The notes: generated from the sequence alone by a model not told the origin. A stretch of 64,000 nt of DNA from Geothrix sp. (GCF_030219325.1 NZ_CP126625.1:2840857-2904856), one strand, 5' to 3'. Numbered from the stretch's first letter, positions 38,989 through 47,663 are shown. A program made the numbers and translations.

Positions 38989-41463
38989 GTGACAAAGCTC
39001 GTGATCGTCGAAAGCCCCTCCAAGGCGAAGACCATCACCAAGTACCTCGGCAAGGGGTACAAGGTCATGGCTTCCGTGGGGCACATCCGGGACCTGCCGA
39101 AGAAGCTGGGCGTGGACATCGAGAACGGGTTCCAGGAGGAATACGAGATCAGCCCGGCCAAGGAGAAGGTGGTCAAGGAGCTGAAGGCCGCCGCCAAGAC
39201 CGCCACCGAGCTGGTGCTCGCCACCGACCCCGACCGCGAGGGGGAGGCCATCAGCTGGCACCTGCTGGAGGCCATCAAGCCGCCCAAGACCCTGCCCGTG
39301 AGCCGCGTCCTCTTCAACGAGATCACCCCGGCGGGCATCCAGAAGGCCATGGCCGCCCCCACCACCATTAATAAGAAGCTGGTGGACGCCCAGCGGGCCC
39401 GCCGCGTGCTGGACCGCCTGGTGGGCTACAAGGTGAGCCAGGTGCTCTGGGACAAGGTGCGCCGGGGCCTCAGCGCCGGGCGCGTGCAGAGCGTGGCCGT
39501 GCGCATCATCGTGGACCGCGAGAAGGAGATCCTGGCCTTCAACCCCGTCGAGTACTGGGTGCTGAAGGGCCGCTTCGCCGCCAAGCTGCCGCCCTCCTTC
39601 TGGATGCGCCTGGTGAAGCTGGGGGGCCAGCCGCTACAGCTCGGCAACAAGGAGACCAAGCGCCGCGTGGGCGATGCCGCCCAGGCCAAGGACCTGAAGA
39701 CCAAGCTCGAAAAGGCCGACTACAAGGTCACGGGCCTGGAGACCAAGGAGAAGAAGCGCAACCCCGCCGCCCCCTTCACCACCGCCAAGCTGCAGCAGGA
39801 ATCGGCCCAGAAGCTCAAGATGAGCGTGAGCCGCACCATGCAGAACGCCCAGCGGCTCTACGAGGGCGTGGACTTCGGCGAAGGCCCCGTGGGCCTCATC
39901 ACCTACATGCGCACCGACTCGCCCCGCATGGCCCCCGAGGCCGTGGAGGCCACCCGCGAGTTCATCGCGTCGAAGTACGGCAAGGAGTTCCTGCCCGCCA
40001 AGGCCCGCGTGTACACAGGCAAGGCCGGGGCGCAGGACGCGCACGAGGCCATCCGCCCCACGGACATCACCCGCACGCCGGAATCCCTGCGCGGGCACCT
40101 GGAGCCCGACCAGTTCCGCCTCTACGCGCTGATCTGGCGGCGGACGATGGCCTCGCAGATGGAGGCCGCGCGCTTCGACGAGACCGTGGTGCAGACCGAG
40201 GCCGAAGTGGGCAAGGACACGGCCACCTTCGAGGCCAAGGGCGAGATCGAGCGCTTCGCGGGCTGGCTGGCGGTGTACCGCGCCGACAAGACCGAGGTGG
40301 AAGCCGAGGCCATCGCCGATGCCACCAAGGGCGCCGACGAGGAGGACGAGGACGACGCGCAGCTGCCGGCCCTGAAGCTGGGCGAGGCGCTGAAGCTCGA
40401 GCAGCTCGACGCGGACCAGCAGTTCACCAAGCCCCCCGCCCGCTTCAACGAGGCCACGCTGGTGAAGGAGCTGGAGGAGGACGGCATCGGCCGGCCCTCC
40501 ACCTACGCCAGCATCATCAGCACCATCCAGGACCGCGACTACGTCAAGAAGCACGAGGGCCGCTTCAAGCCCACGGATCTCGGCATGACGGTCACCGAGC
40601 TGCTGCTGCAGGGCTTCCACGACCTCATGGATCCCAAGTACACCTCGGGCATGGAGGGCAACCTCGACCGCATCGAGGAGGGCAAGCTCACCTTCAAGAA
40701 GGCCATGACGGACTTCTACGGGCCCTTCGAGCAGAGCCTGGCCGCCGCCGGCAAGGACATGCAGAACCTCAAGGCCGGCGTGCCCACGGGGGAGAAGTGC
40801 CCCAAGTGCGGCGACCGGAAGAAGAACCCCGGCACGCTGCTCAAGCGCATCGGCCGCAACGGGCTCTTCGTGGGCTGCACCAACTACAGCGCCGAGCTGG
40901 AAAAGGACAAGTGCGACTACACGGCGGACCTCGAAAAGATGGAGGAGCCCGAGGACGCGCCGGAGTGCCCGCTCTGCGGCACCACGCCCATGAACCTGCG
41001 CAAGGGCCAGTGGGGCCCCTTCTGGGCCTGCCCCAACTACCCCAAGTGCAAGGGCATCGTGAAGGCCGATCCCAAGGGCATCCCCGTGCCGCCGGACGAG
41101 CCCACGGGCGAGAAGTGCCCCAACTGCGGCAAGGGCTTCGTGAAGCGGCACGGCCGCTACGGCGAGTTCGTCTGCTGCGTGGACTACCCCACCTGCAAGA
41201 CCGTGAAGAAGGAGATCCTGGCCGTGCCCTGCCCCAAGTGCGGCGGCGGCCTCAGCCCCCGCAAGACCCGCTTCGGCAAGGTCTTCTACGGCTGCACCAA
41301 CTACCCCAAGTGCGACTTCACCGCCTGGGACAAGCCCGTCCCCGTCACCTGCCCCGCCTGCAAGAACCCCATCATGGGCGAAAAGACCAAGAAGCCCCGG
41401 GGGAAGGATCCCATCCAGGTGCTCGTGTGCCCCAACTGCAAGCATGAAGAGCCGATGGGGTGA
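38989..41463 (+). CDS. topA: Type I DNA topoisomerase
   Basis: An 824-residue type IA topoisomerase. Toprim is at the N terminus (VIVESPSKAKTITKYLG, TDPDREGEAI) and the catalytic Tyr306 is in GLITYMRTDSPRM. DAHEAIRPTD and ELEEDGIGRPSTYA follow, and the C-terminal tail carries five CxxC zinc ribbons (from CPKCGDRKKNP to CPACKNP...CPNC). It relaxes negative supercoils. The start is a GTG with GGGAGA upstream. The protein is longer than many homologues because of the zinc tail and an acidic insert (GADEEDEDD). The gene is followed directly by an AT-rich foreign gene. Confidence 0.97.
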   Translation: MTKLVIVESPSKAKTITKYLGKGYKVMASVGHIRDLPKKLGVDIENGFQEEYEISPAKEKVVKELKAAAKTATELVLATDPDREGEAISWHLLEAIKPPKTLPVSRVLFNEITPAGIQKAMAAPTTINKKLVDAQRARRVLDRLVGYKVSQVLWDKVRRGLSAGRVQSVAVRIIVDREKEILAFNPVEYWVLKGRFAAKLPPSFWMRLVKLGGQPLQLGNKETKRRVGDAAQAKDLKTKLEKADYKVTGLETKEKKRNPAAPFTTAKLQQESAQKLKMSVSRTMQNAQRLYEGVDFGEGPVGLITYMRTDSPRMAPEAVEATREFIASKYGKEFLPAKARVYTGKAGAQDAHEAIRPTDITRTPESLRGHLEPDQFRLYALIWRRTMASQMEAARFDETVVQTEAEVGKDTATFEAKGEIERFAGWLAVYRADKTEVEAEAIADATKGADEEDEDDAQLPALKLGEALKLEQLDADQQFTKPPARFNEATLVKELEEDGIGRPSTYASIISTIQDRDYVKKHEGRFKPTDLGMTVTELLLQGFHDLMDPKYTSGMEGNLDRIEEGKLTFKKAMTDFYGPFEQSLAAAGKDMQNLKAGVPTGEKCPKCGDRKKNPGTLLKRIGRNGLFVGCTNYSAELEKDKCDYTADLEKMEEPEDAPECPLCGTTPMNLRKGQWGPFWACPNYPKCKGIVKADPKGIPVPPDEPTGEKCPNCGKGFVKRHGRYGEFVCCVDYPTCKTVKKEILAVPCPKCGGGLSPRKTRFGKVFYGCTNYPKCDFTAWDKPVPVTCPACKNPIMGEKTKKPRGKDPIQVLVCPNCKHEEPMG

Positions 41464-41470
41464 GCCACCT

Positions 41471-42661
41471 ATGGTGATGAGACGAGAAAAACCGCCTAAA
41501 TATGTCCTCATCCCAGATACAGGCTTGCTTTGGCACGATGATAAATGTTTAATTGTTAACCCAGAGTTCGATACTTTTTTATTACAACATTCTAAAAAAT
41601 ACGAACTTGAAGTTAACGTGCCCGAAATAGTCATGGAAGAATTGGCATTTCAACAATCAACTTCTGCTATTAAATCATTCGAGCAAATGTTGCCACTTCT
41701 TGAAAAAATAAATCAAATTATTGATAAAAATATTAATATTAAAATTACAAATACTGAAATAAAAAAATTCGCCAGAGATAGGGCGTATAAATGGGCACAC
41801 GATCATAAAATTAAAATTCTACCTATCAACATCGAAAAAGTTGATTGGAATAGAATTATTCATCAAGCGACTTGGAGATTACCACCATTTACATTTGACC
41901 CAAAAAATCCTGAAAAAGAAAAGGGATTTCGGGACACATTAATTTTAGAAACAGCCATTCAAAAATCCAAAGAAGCGGCCGAAGATTGCAATGTAGTGTT
42001 CATATCCAAAGACAATCTTCTTAGAGAAACAGCAGAGAAGATATTCGGTGGCAACTCCAATATGTTGGTATTTAATAATCTCGAATCTTTTTCTTCCTAT
42101 TTAAAATTGTTTGAAGAGAAATTAACAAAAAAATTTATCCAAAACATACAACACAGAGCAAGAAGGAAATTCTATTCCGATGACGATGATAACAATTTAT
42201 GGGAAAAATATGATATTTCAAGCCAAATAGCCAATAAAGTTAAAGAGATTTTCAAAGAGCCCCCTGATCCTGAAAAATCCAGAGGAATTGTCGCCCTAGC
42301 GAATTTATCTAATAAATTTAGGCCATTTGGAGAGAGTAAAATATTTTTTAATAGTCCAACATTCAACAAATTAGAATCTTCAAATATTTTTCATTGGAAT
42401 TCTCTTGTTACTTATTCACAGCCTTTTCAATTGGCCTTAAATTTTATAACGAGGAAACCAGATTCAAGTTCCAAAAAATTAAAAATTATTCAATTCAACA
42501 TACAATGGCATGCCACGGTAAAAGCAGATGGTAGGTTCATGTCCATAGTTCTTGATGAAATTTCGATACTGGATAGTTTTTTTGATTTTCCAACTAATGA
42601 GCAATTAAATAATTACTATGGCCCATGGCCTGACCGCCATCAACCAAATTCTGAATCTTAA
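41471..42661 (+). CDS. AT-rich PIN-domain protein (DUF4935-like)
   Basis: A 396-residue protein with a PIN-type ribonuclease core in the N-terminal half: Asp16 in LIPDTGLLW, Glu56/57 in VMEELAF, Asp155 in KGFRDTLILETA and Asp181 in VFISKDNLL, matching the four acidic metal ligands. The C-terminal 190 residues are unassigned. The gene is strikingly AT-rich with A/T-ending codons, against GC-rich neighbours on both sides, so recent transfer is likely. It starts 7 bp after the topA stop. No antitoxin gene accompanies it. A role in RNA cleavage, toxin or phage defence is plausible but not shown. Confidence 0.75.
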   Translation: MVMRREKPPKYVLIPDTGLLWHDDKCLIVNPEFDTFLLQHSKKYELEVNVPEIVMEELAFQQSTSAIKSFEQMLPLLEKINQIIDKNINIKITNTEIKKFARDRAYKWAHDHKIKILPINIEKVDWNRIIHQATWRLPPFTFDPKNPEKEKGFRDTLILETAIQKSKEAAEDCNVVFISKDNLLRETAEKIFGGNSNMLVFNNLESFSSYLKLFEEKLTKKFIQNIQHRARRKFYSDDDDNNLWEKYDISSQIANKVKEIFKEPPDPEKSRGIVALANLSNKFRPFGESKIFFNSPTFNKLESSNIFHWNSLVTYSQPFQLALNFITRKPDSSSKKLKIIQFNIQWHATVKADGRFMSIVLDEISILDSFFDFPTNEQLNNYYGPWPDRHQPNSES

Positions 42662-42729
42662 AATTATTATTCCATCTTTATCGATAATCCTCATTAAATC
42701 CTAGGGGTTAATTGGAGATCTTCCTTAAT

Positions 42730-42783
42730 CGGTGATGCATGGTGATGGGCACTGCCCTGCTTTCCATCGCTGTCCATCACCGG
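42730..42783. repeat. Word-repeat hairpin (GGTGATG type)
   Basis: Left-arm words CGGTGATG and TGGTGATGG are answered by CCATCGC, TCCATCACCGG on the right. The element sits between the PIN gene and the DinB gene. Confidence 0.65.
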
Positions 42784-42809
42784 TTTCCATAGTCTTGCGA
42801 TAATCCCCC

Positions 42810-43343
42810 ATGCTCCAGGACACCCCCTCCTTTCTCGCCTACTGGCGCAACGCCCGGTCCCGCACGGTGCGGGTGCTGGAGGCGCTGGCGCCTGAGGACC
42901 TGGAGTGGGCGCCCACGCCCGGGGCCTTCAGCTTCGGCGACCTGTTCCGCCACCTGGCGGGGCTTGAACGGTTCATGTACGCGGAGAACGTGCAGGGCCG
43001 CCCCAGCTGCTACCCGGGCCACGGGGTCGACCTCGCGCCGGGCCTGGACGGCGTGCGCGCCTACCTGGACCGCTGCCACGCCGAGTCCCTAGCCATCTTC
43101 GGCCAGCTCAGTGACGCCGACCTGCTGGCCCCCTGCGTGAACCTGGCAGGCGCACAGATGGCCACCTGGAAGTGGCTCCGCGCCATGGCCGAGCACGAAG
43201 CCCACCACCGCGGCCAGCTCTACCTCATGGCCAGCCTCCGTGGCCGCAGCGTGGCCCCCCTCTTCGACCTCACCGAAGAACAGCTCGCCGCCGCATCCGA
43301 ACCCGCTGAAAAGAAAAAGCGGAACACCGATGAACACCGATAA
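42810..43343 (+). CDS. DinB-family protein, copy 1
   Basis: A 177-residue four-helix DinB/YfiT-type protein. The metal-site histidines are in LFRHLAGLERFM and AEHEAHHRGQLYLM. Such proteins are metal-dependent thiol S-transferases or of unknown function. The C-terminal residues after position about 165 (EKKKRNTDEHR) are encoded by the left arm of the following repeat, so the original stop was probably elsewhere. It is only distantly similar to the DinB protein at 46025-46552. Confidence 0.85.
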   Translation: MLQDTPSFLAYWRNARSRTVRVLEALAPEDLEWAPTPGAFSFGDLFRHLAGLERFMYAENVQGRPSCYPGHGVDLAPGLDGVRAYLDRCHAESLAIFGQLSDADLLAPCVNLAGAQMATWKWLRAMAEHEAHHRGQLYLMASLRGRSVAPLFDLTEEQLAAASEPAEKKKRNTDEHR

Positions 43344-43442
43344 AAGCTGATAAACACCGATAAAGACAAAGCAGGGCTTCAGGTGGTTCTGCTTTATCGG
43401 TGTTCATCATTCAGTTCTCGGTGTTCATCGGTGGTTTTCTTT
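43319..43442. repeat. Word-repeat hairpin (AACACCGATGAA type)
   Basis: The left arm repeats AACACCGATRAA words and ends in AAAGCAG. The right arm repeats TTTATCGGTGTTCATC words, starting CTGCTTT. The left arm overlaps the last codons of the DinB gene. Confidence 0.8.
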
Positions 43443-43443
43443 G

Positions 43444-43520
43444 GCCGGTGATGCACGGTGATAAACGGTGATAACTGCGCTTGCTCTTTTCATCTCCGTC
43501 CATCTCCGTTCATCTCCGGC
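43444..43520. repeat. Word-repeat hairpin (CGGTGATG / CATCTCCG type)
   Basis: GCCGGTGATG and two further CGGTGATA words on the left face three CATCTCCGT/CATCTCCGGC words on the right. The arms complement each other only partly because all words in one arm carry the same base change. Confidence 0.7.
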
Positions 43521-43535
43521 AAATTCCCTTTTCTT

Positions 43536-43719
43536 TTGAATGCCTCTTGGTGCGGCACTGGCCCATGGCTTCGGTATTGGCAGCCTTTCCTGCAAAGGAA
43601 TTCAATAAGCGGAGGTCAGCGGAGGGGCGGAGGAAAGCGGAGAAAGACTTGGTTGACCTGCTTTTCCTCCGCTCTCCTCAGCTTCTCCGCGCTCCTCCGC
43701 TTTCAAAATTCCTTTTCCT
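43536..43719. repeat. Two-copy intergenic element, copy 1 (GCGGAGG hairpin)
   Basis: A conserved head (TGAATGCCTCTTGG, GCGGCAC, GGCCCATGGCTTCG) is followed by a hairpin 43597-43712 whose arms are strings of AGCGGAGG and CCTCCGCT words, closed by GGAATT and AATTCC. The same head, hairpin and tail (TTTCAAAATTCC) recur at 45114-45292. Confidence 0.85.
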
Positions 43720-43749
43720 TGGGTTCCCACCGCCTCCCGGGCGAACCCG

Positions 43750-44256
43750 TCAGGGCTGCCCGGGTGGCTCGCCGGGGACCTGGAGCACGCTCTTCTTGAA
43801 GGTGCCGACGATCTCACCGGCCAGGGCCGGATAGACCTCGTCCGCCAGACGGCCCCTGGGACCGACGCCTTCCACCTGCACCGCCTCCACGCTTTCCCCG
43901 GAGGGATCCAGGATGGCGAACTCCACCACGAAGGTGCCGGTGCCCTTTTCCGCCCGGAGCACCGTGACGTTCAGCCGGAACGGGCTGTCGGGGCGGATGA
44001 CCTTCCCCAGCGACTGCTCCAGGGCCACGGCGAAGACCCAGACCCGGTCGCTGGTCTTCCAGCCGATGCGGCCGTCCCAGGAGACGCCGAGCTCGCGCTG
44101 GAACACCGCGGGGAACCAGGTGAACTGCGGCCTGGAATCCTGGACGGCGGACGTCCGGCCGGTGGGGGGCTTGATGGCATCGAACGAGGCATGGGCCGAC
44201 CGGGCCGGTCCTCCGAGCGCGAAAAGGGCCACCAGAGTACAGAGCGTCCTGGTCAT
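43750..44256 (-). CDS. Exported protein of unknown function
   Basis: A 168-residue protein with a signal peptide (LCTLVALFALGGPARSAHA). No family was recognised. It has one short region with PQFTWFPAVFQRELGVSW and a beta-rich remainder (LNVTVLRAEKGTGTFVVEFAILD) ending in a proline tail. GGGAGG eight bases before the ATG at 44256 sets the start; ATGs at 44262 and 44277 are in frame. Both flanks are word-repeat hairpins. Confidence 0.65.
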   Translation of the reverse strand: MTRTLCTLVALFALGGPARSAHASFDAIKPPTGRTSAVQDSRPQFTWFPAVFQRELGVSWDGRIGWKTSDRVWVFAVALEQSLGKVIRPDSPFRLNVTVLRAEKGTGTFVVEFAILDPSGESVEAVQVEGVGPRGRLADEVYPALAGEIVGTFKKSVLQVPGEPPGQP

Positions 44257-44462
44257 GGGCATTACCTCCCTCGACACGTTGCAAGCTGGGTTGACGATCA
44301 GCAGAACTGGGCTGGGGGAGGATGGGTGAATCCCTTCCGCCGTCTATCGGCAGGCTGGCGGGGAGCATGAGCTGTTCGGGTTCCCCTTTCGCCCCGTGGC
44401 CCCCCGCTTCGGCCACACCGGGCCGGAGCTGGTAGCAGGCTCCATCCGGAAAAGCTGGATTC

Positions 44463-44546
44463 GCCACAGATACACACGGATGAACCCGGATGGCTGGCAT
44501 CGGCGCAGCCCTGTCTTATCTGCGTTCATCCGTGTTTATCCGTGGC
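44463..44546. repeat. Word-repeat hairpin (CACGGATGAA type)
   Basis: GCCACAGATACACACGGATG words at 44463 onward are answered by TTCATCCGTGTTTATCCGTG and GGC ending at 44546. The loop contains GGCTGGCATCGGCGCAGCC. It sits upstream of the YbaK-like gene, possibly inside its leader. Confidence 0.8.
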
Positions 44547-44600
44547 TCGCTTCCCTCCCCGGACCCATCCTTGCCCTGCTCTCGGTCCCAGGAGGCTGCC

Positions 44601-45056
44601 ATGCCCATGACCAGGCTGAAGGAATTCCTCAACCGGAACGGGGTGCCGCACCAGGTCATCCCCCATCCCCTGGCCTTCACGGCCACGTCCGTGGCCGGGG
44701 CGGCGCACATCCCCGGCCGGGAGATGGCCAAGACGGTGGTGATCGACCTGGACGGCCAGCATGTCCTGGCGGTGCTGCCCGCCCACCGGAAGGTGGACCT
44801 GGAGCGCCTGCGCAAGTCCACGGACTCCTACTACGCGGACCTGGCCCAGGAGTGGGAGTTCGTCCGCGAGTTCCCCGACTGCGAGCCCGGCGCCATGCCG
44901 CCCTTCGGCAACCTCTTCGGCCTGCCGGTCTACGTGGAGGCCCACCTGGCCGCCGACGCCGAGATCGCCTTCAACGCCGGCAACCACACCGAAGTGGTGC
45001 GCATGGCCTACAAGGACTTCGAGCGCCTCGTGCAGCCCACGGTCGTGGAGATGTAG
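44601..45056 (+). CDS. YbaK/EbsC-type aminoacyl-tRNA deacylase domain protein
   Basis: A 151-residue single-domain protein: FTATSVAGAAHIPGREMAKTVVI, then LAVLPAHRKVDLERL, and the catalytic-loop region PPFGNLFGLPVYVEAHL. It has the fold of YbaK/ProRS-INS deacylases that clear mischarged tRNA, though many members are uncharacterised. AGGAGG six bases before the ATG makes the start secure. A repeat hairpin lies just upstream and another just downstream. Confidence 0.85.
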   Translation: MPMTRLKEFLNRNGVPHQVIPHPLAFTATSVAGAAHIPGREMAKTVVIDLDGQHVLAVLPAHRKVDLERLRKSTDSYYADLAQEWEFVREFPDCEPGAMPPFGNLFGLPVYVEAHLAADAEIAFNAGNHTEVVRMAYKDFERLVQPTVVEM

Positions 45057-45113
45057 GGCCAAGAGCCACCGGAGGCCCGCCGGAAAAGCGCCGCATCACA
45101 CCGGTGGACTTCT

Positions 45114-45292
45114 CTGAATGCCCCTTGGCGCGGCACGGGCCCGTGACTTCGCCAAGGGCGGCTTCTACTGCCACGGAATTTGGGAAGCGGAGGACAGCTG
45201 AGGGGCGGAGGAAAGCGGAGAAAGGCAGCGGACGCTTTCCCTCCGCTCTCCTCCGCTTTTCCGCTCTCCTCCGCTTTCAAAATTCCTTTCCT
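45114..45292. repeat. Two-copy intergenic element, copy 2 (GCGGAGG hairpin)
   Basis: It has the same layout as 43536-43719: head TGAATGCCCCTTGG, GCGGCAC, GGGCCCGTGACTTCG, then a hairpin 45175-45286 of AGCGGAGG/CCTCCGCT words closed by GGAATT and AATTCC, then the tail TTTCAAAATTCC. The word number differs from copy 1. Confidence 0.85.
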
Positions 45293-45410
45293 ATGGCCAG
45301 GGAATGGCGCCGACCCAACGGGCATGGGCCCGCCGGAGGCGGCCTCCGGCTGGGCCGGAGGCCCGTGCCTGCGAAGCCACCCGCTCCAACAGACCCACCG
45401 CCCCTGCTTT

Positions 45411-45454
45411 TCATCGTTATCTTTTATCGCCGTCCATCACCGTCCATCACCGGC
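45411..45454. repeat. One-armed word repeat (CCGTCCATCA type)
   Basis: TCATCG, TTTATCGCC, GTCCATCACC and GTCCATCACCGGC occur in a row without a matching left arm. It looks like half of a GGTGATG-type hairpin, close to the end of the cache-domain gene. Confidence 0.5.
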
Positions 45455-45480
45455 TAAAAACCAGTCGGTTCTTCCATCCG

Positions 45481-45933
45481 TCACTGATAGACGCCGCAGA
45501 ACACCACGACACCGTTCTCAGCCAGGCAGTACGAGGTCTTCGCTTCCATCTTGCGGGTCTCGGGGTTCAGGCGCTTGAAGTTCACCCAGCCGCCGGTCTT
45601 CTGCTGGCCCGCGGCGATCTGCAGCTTGATGTACTGCACGCCATCGGGATCCTTCACATTCAGGCGGTTCAGGCCCTTGAGGGCGGCGTCGGCGCCGTGG
45701 GCCAGCACGTTGCCCTCCAGGTCGTAGGCGGCCAGGTACAGGGTGCCGCCGGGCTTCACGTGGAACTTGCCCGAGCCCTTCTGGATCTCGCCCAGGAAGG
45801 CCTCCTTGCCGTGGGCCTTCATGAAGGCCAGGCCCTCTTTCACCAGGGCCTCGGCCTTGGGACGGTCGGCGGCCTGGGAGCAGAGCGGCAGCGCCATGAC
45901 ACAGGCCAGCACGGGAATGAACAGTGGACGCAC
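45481..45933 (-). CDS. Exported single-cache-domain protein
   Basis: A 150-residue periplasmic protein. It has a leader (LFIPVLACVMALPLCSQAA), then a Cache_2-like sensor fold: ALVKEGLAFMKAHGKEAFLGEI, GGTLYLAAYDLEGNVLAHG, LNVKDPDGVQYIKLQI, GGWVNFKRLNPETRKMEAKTSYC. Stand-alone cache proteins bind small organic acids and often feed separate signalling proteins. The GTG start has GGAGG five bases upstream. The C-terminal CGVYQ is normal for the family. Confidence 0.82.
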   Translation of the reverse strand: MRPLFIPVLACVMALPLCSQAADRPKAEALVKEGLAFMKAHGKEAFLGEIQKGSGKFHVKPGGTLYLAAYDLEGNVLAHGADAALKGLNRLNVKDPDGVQYIKLQIAAGQQKTGGWVNFKRLNPETRKMEAKTSYCLAENGVVVFCGVYQ

Positions 45934-46024
45934 GGAAACCTCCAGGTGGCACGATGGCCACCCCCCTGTTTTCGTCGGCGCGCCGGGGCACCTTGAGTTC
46001 CTCCGGAGTGGGCCGGGTCCGCGG

Positions 46025-46552
46025 CTAGACGATGGCCATGAGCAGCCGCTGGAGCTGGTCCAGGTGCAGCAGGTCGTGGCCGGCCATGAGGGTGCGGAGC
46101 AGGCCCAGGGATTCGGGGCCGCGCTCGTTGTGCTGGCCCGTGCGCGCCAGCTCCGCCGGGCTGAGGCTCCGCCACAGGCGCAGGTTGTGGCCACGCAGGG
46201 CGCGGAACTCCTCCACCACCTCCATGGGCTCGCGCCCGTTGTACTTCTGCCCGGCCACCCAGAGATCCTGGTCCATGCCCAGGATGGTCGGATTCTCCTC
46301 GCAGAGGATGAGCCGGGCGCGGTAGCCGTAGACCCACTCGCAGTCGCAGAAGTGGCCCATGACCTCCAGGGGCGTCCACTTCCCCTCGATGGGCCGCACC
46401 TGCAGGCGCCGGCGGTCGTGGGTGCGGACGGTGGCCGCCAGCACCTCGGGGGTGCGGGCCAGCACCGCGAGGGGCTCCTGGTCCCCCACGAACGCCGCCA
46501 GGCGCTGGCGGTAGGCGGCGGTGGTGCCTTCCGGCAGGGCTGCGGTGGCCAT
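46025..46552 (-). CDS. DinB-family protein, copy 2
   Basis: A 175-residue DinB_2-type protein: GKWTPLEVMGHFCDCEWVYGYRARLIL carries the first metal His, and LMAGHDLLHLDQLQRLLM the second pair. It is convergent with nothing and lies upstream of the divergent ferredoxin reductase gene. A fragment encoding almost the same C terminus lies at 47494-47573. Confidence 0.85.
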   Translation of the reverse strand: MATAALPEGTTAAYRQRLAAFVGDQEPLAVLARTPEVLAATVRTHDRRRLQVRPIEGKWTPLEVMGHFCDCEWVYGYRARLILCEENPTILGMDQDLWVAGQKYNGREPMEVVEEFRALRGHNLRLWRSLSPAELARTGQHNERGPESLGLLRTLMAGHDLLHLDQLQRLLMAIV

Positions 46553-46676
46553 GGCCTCCTCCAGGGTGGCCCCCGGGGCAGCCGCAGGAAAACGGGCCGG
46601 AAGGGGGAAACGGGATCATGATGGGGTCCGCCCGAAGCTGTCGCAACAGGGGGATCCGCCGCGAAGGAGCCCGTCC

Positions 46677-47486
46677 ATGCCCGAAGCCAATGCCATCGTG
46701 ACGCAGCGCATCGACTCCGCCCCGGGCCTGATGGTCCTGCGGGTGGCCCCGGCCGGGTGGGAGCTGCCGGCCTTCTCGCCGGGCCAGTTCGCGGTGCTGG
46801 GGCTGCCCACCTCGGCCCCGCGGAGCCCCGGCGCCGAGCCCGAGGAGCCCGCCCTGCCCCCGGACGCCTTCCTGCGCCGCGCCTACTCCATCGCCTCCTC
46901 CTCCCTGGAGCACCAGTACCTGGAGTTCTACCTGGTGGAGGTGAAGAGCGGGGCCCTCACGCCCCGGCTCTTCAACCTGAAGCCCGGGGACAAGCTGTGG
47001 CTGGGCCCCAAGTTCACGGGCATGTTCACCCTGGACGAGGTGCCAACCGAGCAGAACGTGGTGTTCATCGCCACGGGCACGGGGCTGGCCCCCTACATGT
47101 CCATGCTGCGCACGCACCTGGCGCGGGATGGCCGCCGCCGCTTCGCGGTGATCCACGGGGCCCGGAACTCCTGGGACCTGGGCTACCGGGATGAGCTGGT
47201 GCAGATGCAGCGCCTGGCGCCGAACTTCCACTACCTCCCCGTGCTCACCCGCCCCGCCACGGAGCTGGCCCCCTGGACGGGTCACACGGGACGGCTGCCG
47301 GCCTTCTGGGCCGAGGGGGTGCTGGCGCGGACCTGGGGCTTCCGGCCCGCCCCCGCCGACACGCACATCTTCCTCTGCGGCAACCCCGACATGCTGACCA
47401 CCCTGCAGGGCCAGCTGGAGGCCGAGGGCTTCCGCGAGCACACCAAGAAGGCCCCCGGGCAGATCCACCTGGAGAAGTACTGGTAG
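46677..47486 (+). CDS. fpr: Ferredoxin--NADP reductase
   Basis: A 269-residue FAD/NAD(P) reductase of the FNR superfamily. The FAD site is RRAYSIASSS, then EFYLVEVKSGALTPRLFNLKPGDKLWLG, with the NADP-binding motif VVFIATGTGLAPYMSMLRT and the distal IFLCGNPDM; it ends in EKYW, an aromatic C terminus typical of bacterial Fpr. It exchanges electrons between NADPH and ferredoxin or flavodoxin. The ATG at 46677 follows AAGGAG. It might supply the ferredoxin side of the electron chain encoded at 29-38 kb, but that is speculation. Confidence 0.9.
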   Translation: MPEANAIVTQRIDSAPGLMVLRVAPAGWELPAFSPGQFAVLGLPTSAPRSPGAEPEEPALPPDAFLRRAYSIASSSLEHQYLEFYLVEVKSGALTPRLFNLKPGDKLWLGPKFTGMFTLDEVPTEQNVVFIATGTGLAPYMSMLRTHLARDGRRRFAVIHGARNSWDLGYRDELVQMQRLAPNFHYLPVLTRPATELAPWTGHTGRLPAFWAEGVLARTWGFRPAPADTHIFLCGNPDMLTTLQGQLEAEGFREHTKKAPGQIHLEKYW

Positions 47487-47493
47487 GGCGCGC

Positions 47494-47573
47494 CTACACG
47501 ATGGCCATGAGCAGGCGCTTGGGCTGGTCCAGGTGCAGCAGGTCGTGGCCGGCCATGAACAGCTGATGCAGGG
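47494..47573 (-). pseudogene. C-terminal remnant of a DinB-family gene
   Basis: The minus strand reads LMAGHDLLHLDQ-type sequence (FMAGHDLLHLDQPKRLLMAIV, then stop), nearly identical to the end of the DinB protein at 46025-46552. Nothing upstream of this C terminus is recognisable. It lies at the left edge of the block carrying the 1370-residue orphan gene. Confidence 0.75.
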
Positions 47574-47663
47574 GGCCTCTCGATGGCCCTGGATGAGTCC
47601 TTTTTTGCCAGGATGTCGACTGCCATCACAAATTATTTATCGTCACCATTAACACTCTTGACT

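Noticed and set aside
43319-43520. CRISPR or integron attC sites in the word-repeat hairpins
   Set aside because: The repeated words are 7-12 bases without spacers, and no integrase or core attC bases (RYYYAAC) were seen.
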